This document shows, piece by piece, positions 57,501 through 64,000 of a DNA stretch of 64,000 bases. The stretch covers positions 254,198 through 318,197 of the forward strand of contig NW_005201298.1 in assembly GCF_000372725.1 (NCBI RefSeq), read 5' to 3'. The translations under genes were made by a program, and so were the position numbers. The DNA is from Emiliania huxleyi CCMP1516. Its lineage: Eukaryota > Haptophyta > Isochrysidales > Noelaerhabdaceae. Position 1 is the first letter of the stretch. Every line of letters begins with the position of its first letter. Under the pieces are notes generated by a model. That model was given only the letters and a program-made list of their open reading frames with translations, ran no database searches and was not told where the DNA came from.

Positions 57501-58466
57501 AGGGGCCTCGGCCGCCGCGGCGAGAGCGCTGCGGAGAGCCTCGAGCGTCTGCGCGGCGCCGGCAGAGAGCTCCCCGCTGGCAGGGTGGAACGCGGGCGCC
57601 GCTGCCAGCTCCGGCACGCCGCTCACGTCGACCAGCGCGGCGTTTGCTTGCGGCGGCAGCCCGCCCGCCGTCGGGCCGCGGGGAGTGTAGTACTTTCCGA
57701 CCCCCATGCCCGTGTTTCCACAGTGCAGCAGCGCGGCCGGCTCGCGCCGCAGCAGCTCGACCTAATTAGCCAACAAGCTTCCTCTGAAGTGACTGGTTGA
57801 GGTAGGCGGAGAGCTCGCGCCGCAGCAGCTCGACCAGACCCTCGAGCGAGGCTGGCCGCGAGTAGCTCAGCCCGCTGCCTGAGGGAAGTGTCTCGGAAGT
57901 GTCTCGGAGGTGTCTCGGAGGCTGGCCGCGAGTAGCTCAGCCCCGCTGCCCTCGTCTTCATACCGCAGAGAGACGGGCGCCCGCGCGCGCGCCGCGACCG
58001 CCGCCGTCGGCGAGACCAGCCGCAGCGCCCTGTCGCACTCGCGCCTCGCCGCCGCCCTCCGGCCCGCCTCGCCGTTTGAGAGAGAGGACGCCTGCAGCGC
58101 CGCGTCGCACCTTCGGACCGGACGGCGTGGCTGTGGCCCTTCCGAGACACCTCCGAGACACCTCCGAGAAGGTTCGCACCGGCGGCCGCACGGCTTGCCC
58201 GTGGCGACGTCGTGGCACGGCGCGCACGTCTCGAGGTCGGTGATGCAGGAAGAGTCGTCGTGGGCAAAGGCGCGCTTGAATGCCTGCAGTACGAGGGAGT
58301 GACTGCCGTCACGGTGTGTGACGTGCTGTCAAGGCGTTCTCGCGGTCCTCGAGGGTGAGGGTGAGGGTGAGGGTTAAGTTAGGGTGACGGTTAGGTTAGG
58401 GTGAGGGTGAGGGGTGAGGGGTGAGGGGTGAGGGGTGAGGGGTGAGGGTGAGGGTGAGGGTGAGGG

Positions 58467-58499
<33 letters not shown>

Positions 58500-59353
58500 A
58501 GAGGGGGAGGGGGCGGGGCCTGGAGGATGGGCCGGTAGCCGGTGCAGCGGCAGAGGTTTCCATCCAGGCTCTCCTCGATCTCCTTGGCAGTGAGGTGCGC
58601 CGCGCCGCGCGCCGCCGCCCCGCCCAGCAGCGCCGACATGGCAGTCACCCAGCCGGGCGTGCAGAAGCCGCACTGGCTGCCTTGCCCCTCGGCGATCGCC
58701 TTCATCACCTGCGAGTACCCGGCGCCTTGCGAGCCGAGCCCCTCGACAGTCGTGAGCGCGAGCCCGTCGCAGCCGCAGAGGAGGCGGAGGCACGCGTTGA
58801 TCGCCCGCGGGTGGCCGTCCGACCCGACGGCGATCACCTACTTCTCCCACCACACTCAGGCGAGGGGTGGCCGGCGGCAGTTCCACCCCCAAAGGGCGGC
58901 CGACGGCACCGTGCACGCGCCGCAGCCGCCCTCGGCGCACCCAATCTTGGTGCCGGTGAGGCCCTCGGAGCGGAGCCACTCGGCGAGGGTGAGGGAGGGA
59001 GGCGGGTCGACGAGTCGCCGCTCCCGCCCGTTCAGGCTGAAGACCAGCTCCCGGCTCGGCGCGTCGGCCAGTCGAGCGAGCGGGTGGGACGGCGCGATGG
59101 CGCGTCGGGACCAGCGCTGCCGGGCGAGCAGCGCAGCTAGGACCGCGGCAGCGAAGACCGCGACGCTTCTCGCGTGCGGGATGTCTTGGCAAACTGCAGC
59201 CAGCCAGCCCAAGCCGAGCCCAGCGCTGACGAGGAGGAACTCGTGCGCGCCGCGGGTGAGCTGAAGCCTGCGGCGTCGGGTGGCGCCCGGAGGCGCTGCC
59301 GGGTCGAGCAGCGGCTCAGAGAGGCTCTTTGAGAGTCCTTTGCCGGCCTTCAT
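51523..59353 (-). CDS. XDH: Xanthine dehydrogenase-family molybdo-flavoenzyme with N-terminal membrane segment
   Basis: Domain order from the start at 59353: a leader with hydrophobic stretches (FLLVSAGLGLGWLAAV, SVAVFAAAVLAALLA); the first 2Fe-2S domain (EGLTGTKIGCAEGGCGACTV, 58.9 kb); the second (GSQCGFCTPGW ... NLCRCTGYRPIL, 58.55 kb); the FAD domain (SVGSWAGNLALAAAHPALPS, 56.9 kb; KVSSRHANSHALLNC, 56.55 kb); and the Mo-cofactor domains (RIGGAYGGKLNAHLPTAI, 54.1 kb; STACRAPGVVQTIPLHELAM, 53.4 kb; LAHGGCELGQGIHTKAAQAA, 52.85 kb; YKVPAVHDIPLELN, 51.8 kb; ASAEPPMALAAAAF, 51.7 kb, with the catalytic Glu). Ends DTSQFVLR. It oxidises hypoxanthine/xanthine or aldehydes; purine versus aldehyde preference is not decided here. 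A membrane leader is unusual. More than twenty introns, most with duplicated exon pieces. Confidence 0.88.
51838..52020. repeat. 11 bp array, unit GTGTCTCGGAG, in XDH
   Basis: Sixteen to seventeen nearly perfect units fill an XDH intron with canonical ends on the minus strand (AAG|GTGCAC...CACAG|GTGCCG). The same family recurs at 56695-56750, 57010-57360 and 57890-57920, with two or three units at 58138-58160. Confidence 0.93.
53038..53150. repeat. 20 bp array (2 x 10) in XDH
   Basis: Units of the type AATGCGAATCCATGCCGAGG repeat five to six times inside an intron. CCTGCTCACGC and CCTGCTCGCGC lie on the two sides. Confidence 0.8.
53577..53812. repeat. Four copies of one exon piece separated by different fillers in XDH
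   Basis: CCC(A/G)TCGTCAGGTCGCCTG begins at 53577, 53654, 53725 and 53791. The three fillers differ: TTAATTAATTACC-type, a mixed-sequence filler, and an (AATAATAAT)n type. Confidence 0.85.
54140..54390. repeat. Two XDH introns with 25-32 bp exon duplications
   Basis: GTCCACCGTGGCGAGGGGGA and 12 further bases occur at about 54142 and 54215. GGTGATGGAGAGGC plus GCCTCC and TCGACC occurs at about 54291 and 54360. The fillers are a CGGGTAATCTC-like 10-11 bp run and a mixed segment. Confidence 0.85.
54715..54850. repeat. (CTCCGC)n hexamer tract in XDH
   Basis: About 22 hexamers on the plus strand. On the minus strand it encodes a Gly run in one frame and Glu-Ala in another. It falls between Mo-domain exons; whether it is intron or a coding insertion is unclear. 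Confidence 0.75.
55351..55535. repeat. 70 bp unit in three tandem copies in XDH
   Basis: GGCAGAGCCGTCCGGCGCGA plus GGACGAA begins at 55354, 55424 and 55494 (exact 70 bp spacing). The filler is CTAGTATGGAGTGGTGAGCT plus GAGCGCTCCTCGGTC and is identical between copies, so the amplification is recent. Confidence 0.9.
57010..57362. repeat. Long 11 bp array, units GTGCCTCGGAA and GTGTCTCGGAA, in XDH
   Basis: About thirty-two units, with occasional extra or missing single bases, in a FAD-domain intron. CCCACGACCCGACGGCGCGC and CCCACGAGCCCTCTGCGCGC lie on the two sides as the diverged exon duplication. Confidence 0.92.
58345..58512. repeat. (GGTGAG)n hexamer array with TTAGGG-like units in an XDH intron
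   Basis: About twenty-five GGTGAG units with an internal GGTTAGGTTAGGGTGAGGG segment. It lies between the second 2Fe-2S exon and the next exon. Confidence 0.88.
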
Positions 59354-59399
59354 GAGGTTGATGTGTGTATGGAGCCGTGTATGGAGCCGGCCGACGACA

Positions 59400-60650
59400 A
59401 ACGGGGCCGGGGCGATCGCTAAAAAAGAATTCACCCTGCGCCACAGCACACAGGTTCGACACAGGTACGCCACGGTACCAAAAGAGAATTTAACAACAAA
59501 ACTCCCTCGCACGACACTGGGCACGAGAGACTGCCAGCGACAAGCTGGAGGCAGGTCGCTAGACTGAGATGAGACCGCCAGTGGATGTGGGAGTCCACCG
59601 CGCACCGCGCTGCGAGCCTGTCGTGTCCCTTGTCAGGAGCAGGAGAGCCCCACCTGTCCCCCTGATCGTCCTTCCAAAATCCTGCTCGTGCAGGTGGGGA
59701 CCCTGTCCTCGTCCCATCCCTCGTTTGGCGTGCGTGTCTGTTTTCTTTCTTTCTTTGAGCTAGAACTTCGTTGTTAATAGGAACAAGCGAAGGCACACAC
59801 GACATGACGCCAAACACACGATTGCACGCACCGCACCGCACCTCGCACCCGCGCCCGCCGCCCCCCCGACCCCCGCCCCGCCTGGGTGGGAAAGAGATGA
59901 GGAGATGGGACAGCGAAGGAGGAGTACGAGCACGTATGGGAGGGTTCAATGATGCGCCACGCTGCCCGGCGTTTCTCACTTTCCGGGACAGCCCCGCCCT
60001 TGTGAGGCAGGAAAGTGACGGCTACCCCGTACGCGCCTGCTGCTCTACTCGTCGCCGACCGCCCATCCCCCCTCCTCGTTCCCCCCTGGGCGAGCCGATG
60101 ATCGTCGAGCCTCTGCCCTGCGTGCCCCCCCCCCCCCCCCACACACACACACACCGCCGCCGCGCGAGCGCCGCGCGGCGGCACACCCAGCTCAAAAGAA
60201 AAAGAAAAAAGGGAATGAGGAGACCAGCGAGGGAGACTCCCCGCCTATGCAAGCCCCAGAGAGGGGCCGCCATCGCCGAAGCTGTGCCAAAGCATAACTC
60301 CAAAACCCGCAGCGGCCCAGGGGGCCTTGGGGGCAGCCTGCCGGACCGCCGCTGCACGGGGCTAGGCACCAGAAGATGAGTGGAATTGATGAATTGGGCC
60401 GTTGTCCGTGCCTCCCCTCTATACGTCAGAGTGGGACCTACGCCGCGCCGGGAAAGGGGCGCGCCCGGTCCTCGACGGAGCCGCGCGCCCCAAACGACCC
60501 AGGCGGCGAGTAGTCGACCTCGAACCTTCGACATGTAGTTGCCCATAGTTAGCGCCCGCCCGCCCCCCCCTCCGTCGCTTCGTAAAAGAAAAAACAAAAT
60601 AAAACCACGCAAAAGAGAAAGCGAGGCCAAAAAACGATTGCGTGAACGGC
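59400..60650. other. Spacer upstream of XDH with repeat pieces
   Basis: No gene is supported. 59418-59475 holds an AAAAAAGAATTCACC / GCACACAGGTTCGACACAGG repeat piece. 59695-59760 weakly matches the dispersed repeat at 45.9 kb. A poly-C/(CA)n run lies at 60126-60152. Open frames are Pro/Arg-rich. Confidence 0.5.
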
Positions 60651-60651
60651 G

Positions 60652-61203
60652 TCACAAAGCCCGCCGGTTTTGATCGACAATCGTGAGATTGACCGCCGTC
60701 GACCAGAGAATGGCAGACGATGCGTCAGCTTGTGCGGCGCTCGCGCCGCGCAGGCTGGCCCATCGAGGGCACTCTCTGGCGCTGTCCGGGCCAAGCGCGG
60801 CGCCGCGCATGCCGCGTGCCACTCGCCGTGGCTCGCGGTGCAGCGCCACTGCAGCCTCGAAAACGTCGCGCACAGCACCAGCATGCTGCCCACCAGGCAG
60901 CAGAGTGCTGCACCGGCGTGCAGCGGACGCTGCGGCGCTGCGGCGTCGCCTCCCCGCCCTGTCCACGGAGCAGACGAGCGGCGGCACGGCCCTCCACCAG
61001 CTGCAGGAGTTGCGCACTTCCCAAAGGAAGCACAGGATGCTCCCGCAGTTTACGCAGCTTTGTGCAGCGCAGCGCACGGGCCACGCCACACAAAGCCGAC
61101 CCTCAGCCTGGCCAAGAGGCTGTCTGCGGAAGGCCTGGCAGCGCGTACGCGCCTCCTCCGCGGCCATGCCCTCCGCCCGGGCGAGCGAGGAGCGAGGACA
61201 CAA
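60652..61203 (-). CDS. Hypothetical ORF, Ala/Arg/Cys-rich
   Basis: A 183-codon minus-strand frame (MCPRSSLARAEGMAAEEART...) containing a Cys/Trp-rich part (CVNCGSILCFLWEVRNSCSW). I recognise no domain. A plus-strand frame of similar length overlaps it, so coding status is doubtful. It is bounded on the left by a low-complexity spacer and on the right by dispersed repeats. Confidence 0.2.
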   Translation of the reverse strand: MCPRSSLARAEGMAAEEARTRCQAFRRQPLGQAEGRLCVAWPVRCAAQSCVNCGSILCFLWEVRNSCSWWRAVPPLVCSVDRAGRRRRSAAASAARRCSTLLPGGQHAGAVRDVFEAAVALHREPRRVARGMRGAALGPDSARECPRWASLRGASAAQADASSAILWSTAVNLTIVDQNRRAL

Positions 61204-61244
61204 CCATTTCTGGAATCTTGTGTCCCCGCCCCCCCCCCTCTTTC

Positions 61245-61830
61245 TTTTACACTGGGCACGGGACTGGCGCGCACTGGCACTAACACAGGCGCTAAAAAAG
61301 AATTTAAAGAGCCGAACTCTCTCTCACAGCAGACAGGCTCGACACAGGTGCGAACTGGCGCGTGCTAGCGCTAAAAAAGAATTTCTCGAAGTAAAAAAGA
61401 ATTTTTCGAATTTCGAATTGAACAAACGACTCCCTCTCAGACAGGCTCAAGGTGCGAACTGGCGCGTGCTAGCACTATCACAGGCAAACCACCGGAGCCG
61501 CCTAAGCGACTCTGAGCGCCCAGCGACGCGTGCCGGATGGAGTCCGGCCGCGCCCCGCGCGGGTGACTAGGGAAGTTCGCTCAGGATGTGTGGCAGCCGC
61601 CCCGTTGGCTGAGTGTCTTGTCTTGTGGTTCTGTGTGTCGCTCCTGTGTGACCGTCATCGCCCGTCTAGCGTCCACCCATACCGCGTTGGTGTCCCAGTC
61701 GTTGGTCGGACTGTGTTTCGCCTTCCCATCAATCAATCAAGCGACTCCGTTAAGTCTTAAGAACGGCAATGCACTTAGCTCCGTGCACAATGCCGCTCTC
61801 CCCGCACGCTAGCTCGAAAAGAATTTGCGC
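61245..61830 (+). repeat. Dispersed-repeat cluster
   Basis: Successive partial copies: GGCACGGGACTGGCGCGCAC ... AAAAAAGAATTTAAAG; CTCTCTCACAGCAGACAGGC, TCGACACAGGTGCGAACTGG, CGCGTGCTAGC (twice, 61315-61365 and 61430-61480); ACCACCGGAGCCGCCTAAGC; then the GTGTGGCAGCC...CGTTGGTGTC repeat (61575-61720); and GTGCACAATGCCGCTCTCCC (about 61783). Matching pieces lie at 1.2-1.35, 9.4-9.6, 21.3, 27.6-28.1, 37.4 and 59.4 kb. It is probably a nested pile of small non-autonomous elements. Confidence 0.65.
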
Positions 61831-62077
61831 TGAGCGACACTGGGCACGGGACTGCCACACCAGGGAAAACAAGCGACATGAGAGTTACAAAAATGAAATC
61901 GGTGCCACGCACTCGCCACTCCAGGGGGCGGGGTGCGCGCTGTGCCTCTGTGTTCGTGCGTCGCCCATCTCTCATGGAGATAATAGAGTTACGCGTGTAT
62001 TTATTTATTTGTCCAAGTTGCCAGCCAGAACTCAGTACTCTGCAGGCCCAGTACTCAAGGCCCAGCCCGCCTCACCC

Positions 62078-62880
62078 TCAGCAGTACAAGCTCAACCCGA
62101 TCGTGAAGAGCGCAGCGAGAGCGGACTGCGTGGGCGGGCGCAGCTCGAGGGGGAGGAAGCGGAACGACAGCAGGTTGTATGGCGTCCAAATGCAGAGCTC
62201 GAGCAAGGAGACTGCCCCAAACCCGTCGAGCATGATTTGGAAGGCGGCGGCGGGCGTTTGGCCCATGAGCAGCGGCACGAGGACCAAGTATAAAGTGTTG
62301 GCGATGGGTGCCCAGATGAAGTAGTCCGCCGTGCACTTGAGGACGATGATCTCAGGCGTGGTCTCGCTGCCGGCGGACGCCTCGAGCAGCCGCTGCCACG
62401 AAGCGCAACCCACTCCCGAGACGAAGAACGCACGAAGCCCAACGCCGCGCCGTGCACATACACATTCGTCGCCTCTACGTCAAGCGCGTAGGCTTCCGCC
62501 GGTATTAAGGAGCGCCCAACGACGTCTGCGCCGCCGCGCAGGACTGCGGCCTGCACGGATGCGAGCAGCAGATATCTGCGCTGCATGAGGCGGCGGTACT
62601 TGACGGCGGAGCGCTGTCCGAAGCGTCTGGCGCGGGCTGCTGGGCCCAACGTTGTGCGTCGGTCAGGAGGAGACGGCGTGAAGAGCTCCTCAGAAGTCAG
62701 CGCGCAGAGCTCCTCGGAAGGGCAGAGCGGGTCAACCAGAGCGTGGATGGCGGCAGCTCGACGTGAGAGCAAGCCGATGGCGGCGGCAGGCTGCTGGTGA
62801 GCCGCCGGCATCCAGGCATTCGCAGTCGCGATAGAGAGGTGCAGGGCGAGCCACGATGCCGACGTGGGCCGACGGAGCAT
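62078..62880 (-). CDS. Mpv17/PMP22-family membrane protein, probably organelle targeted
   Basis: The N-terminus has a signal-like leader (MLRRPTSASWLALHLSIATA, then NAWMPAAH) from the start at 62880. The family core follows: KYRRLMQRRYLLLASVQAAV, GGADVVGRSLIP, then VLKCTADYFIWAPIANTLYL, LDGFGAVSLLELCIWTPYNL and FRFLPLELRPPTQSALAALF, stop at 62078-62080. Mpv17 proteins are four-helix membrane proteins of mitochondria, peroxisomes or plastids, linked to small-molecule permeability. Between the first and second core parts (about 62410-62430) the frame changes by one base within TTCTTCGTCTCGG; a base error or a tiny intron is likely. The leader suggests plastid or secretory-route import, by analogy with TIC20. 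Confidence 0.75.
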
Positions 62881-62939
62881 GGTCGCGACTCGTCGCAATT
62901 TCGCGCAAGCAATCGAATGGTTTGTAGTCTGGGCAAATG

Positions 62940-63490
62940 ACATGGCAGCAAAAAGAATTTACACAAGAGAACTCTCTCTCAAAAAGAATTTCTCTCCGCG
63001 AGGTGGATATCCTTTGGCCGCGTTGCAGCGAGAAGCGGCGAGAGACTGCGAAAAGAGATACGAAGAGGCAGACTCCCCAGGGTGGGCGACGGCTAGCGCA
63101 CCACACTCCTCTCCTTAAAATCCCTGTGTGGTGGCGTGCCCCACCACTTTGTGTGTGTGGAGAAATTTACCTTACCTTACCTTACGACTTTTGGGACACA
63201 ATCACGATGCACGTGTGTCGTTGTGAAAAACCCCAGCCGCCAGCCCCTGCCGGGGGGGAGAGAGTCTAGCTACAGTATACTGGTGACGTCAACCGCGCAA
63301 AATCGCCCGCCCGTCCTCCTCCGCTCCTGCTCGTAAGTTCGCAAGATTTTACGAGCAGGGGGCAGGGGGGGGCGGGGCGGGGGCCGCCGCCGCGGGGGGG
63401 GGGGGGGGCTCTTTTGTACTTCAAGTCTCCTATCAGTCTCCACCCCCATGGAATCAATTTATAAACAAGTGACTGGAACGGACTGACAGA
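62940..63490. repeat. Dispersed-repeat pieces and G-rich tract
   Basis: 62945-63000 has AAAAAGAATT pieces. 63015-63135 matches 45.80-45.90 kb (GGCGAGAGACTGCGAAAAG, GGGTGGGCGACGGCTAGCGC, CTCCTTAAAATCCCTGTGTG). 63155-63185 has TTTACCTTACCTTACCTTAC as at 25.6 kb. A long G/GC tract lies at 63356-63408. Confidence 0.65.
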
Positions 63491-63497
63491 GCACTCT

Positions 63498-63983
63498 TTA
63501 GCACAAGCCCTCGTCGGCACTCTGCGTGCCACCATTGGGCGCTGCCGCCGCATCGCCGAGCGCGACCTCTTGCAGCACTGGCGTCAGCATCCCGATCGCC
63601 TCGTGAACCAGCGTCAGCGCCGCCCCCGCGTCCAAGTGCACCGCCGTGCAGAGAGCGCGGCGCGCCCGCTTGAACGCGGCCGCGTCGGATGCCGCGGAGC
63701 AGCTGCGCGCCGCCTCCGCCCCGAGCGACGCCGCAGAGACTCGGTTGACGGCGTCAGCGAAGTGGGCGGCGGCCGCGCAGACGGAGGTGGCGAGCCAATC
63801 CGCCTGCTCCGCCCGCGACAGAAACGGCCAGTCGGCGCCGCGCAGCATCGCCTCCGCCGGCGCGTCCTCCCCGAGACCGAGCGGCGTCTGCGTGGGCGCG
63901 CGTTGGCACGCGAGCCCGAACCTAGGAGTGTGAGAATTCATTGGATGGAGGAGGACGGCGTCATTCAGAGCTCGCCCGCGCAA
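63498..63983 (-). CDS. Partial gene at the right edge, C-terminal exon(s), unknown
   Basis: The last exon encodes a mostly helical, Ala-rich segment (LSRAEQADWLATSVCAAAAH, AVHLDAGAALTLVHEAIGML, TPVLQEVALG) ending SADEGLC, stop at 63498-63500. Upstream, GGTTCGGGCTCGCGTGCC and the related GGCTCGGGTTTGCGCGGGC lie on the two sides of a segment of about 65 bp with a TCCTAG end. This suggests another intron flanked by a duplicated exon piece, so the ATG at 63983 is probably not the start. I recognise no family; the gene continues beyond the window. Confidence 0.45.
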   Translation of the reverse strand: MRGRALNDAVLLHPMNSHTPRFGLACQRAPTQTPLGLGEDAPAEAMLRGADWPFLSRAEQADWLATSVCAAAAHFADAVNRVSAASLGAEAARSCSAASDAAAFKRARRALCTAVHLDAGAALTLVHEAIGMLTPVLQEVALGDAAAAPNGGTQSADEGLC

Positions 63984-64000
63984 ACCCGAGCCTCCGAAGC

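Overview
This 64 kb window looks like nuclear DNA of a very GC-rich unicellular alga with a secondary plastid, most like a haptophyte. The reasons are intron-dense eukaryotic genes on both strands, a Tic20-type plastid import protein with a signal-peptide-like leader, abundant low-complexity DNA, and introns built from 10-11 bp tandem repeats. There are no operons, rRNA or tRNA genes. The assignment is inference.

Layout from left to right: a secreted FSH-type hydrolase lacking two catalytic residues (203-946, -); a zinc-knuckle remnant (about 2.0-2.5 kb, -); an LRR multi-pass membrane protein with a TIR/HET-like cytosolic domain (2.9-6.5 kb, +); a WW-domain protein (6.7-7.4 kb, -); a decayed AP2-like domain; an LRR fragment (9.7-10.1 kb, -); the inositol pyrophosphate kinase PPIP5K/VIP1 (10.6-16.7 kb, +); a microsomal-type cytochrome P450 (16.9-19.7 kb, -) head to head with a membrane-anchored alpha/beta hydrolase (19.7-21.3 kb, +); the autophagy factor ATG13 (21.7-24.6 kb, -); a membrane-anchored short-chain dehydrogenase (25.8-27.6 kb, -); TIC20 (28.3-29.0 kb, -); a bromodomain/MBD-like/DDT/Tudor-like/WHIM chromatin protein (29.3-36.2 kb, +); an ABCA-like fragment (38.0-38.3 kb, -); an Argonaute (38.7-42.5 kb, +); an ankyrin-repeat membrane protein (43.1-45.0 kb, -); a repeat-associated ORF (45.1-45.9 kb, +); a receptor with two periplasmic-binding-like ectodomains, one membrane span and TIR domains (46.1-50.9 kb, +); a xanthine dehydrogenase-family molybdoenzyme with a membrane leader (51.5-59.4 kb, -); an Mpv17/PMP22 protein (62.1-62.9 kb, -); and a partial gene at the right edge.

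The most striking property is how the introns are built. In PPIP5K, the DDT gene, XDH, the dehydrogenase and the ankyrin gene, most introns are flanked by a direct repeat of exon sequence, about 10-33 bp. The intron body is either AT-rich filler (TAATTAAT types) or a 10-11 bp minisatellite. The same minisatellite families recur in introns of unrelated genes. In several places the whole exon-piece-plus-intron unit has been amplified 3-7 times. Conserved protein alignments require only one copy of each duplicated exon piece, which forces many introns to start with GC or GA rather than GT. This looks like intron gain by local duplication or break repair followed by amplification.

Functionally the genes are mixed (signalling, autophagy, plastid import, chromatin, small RNA, redox). 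Two are candidate immune-like receptors: the PBP-PBP-TM-TIR-TIR protein and the LRR multi-pass protein with a TIR/HET-like tail. Several genes show single reading-frame breaks that may be sequencing errors in homopolymers. Exon boundaries given here are estimates from protein-family knowledge.
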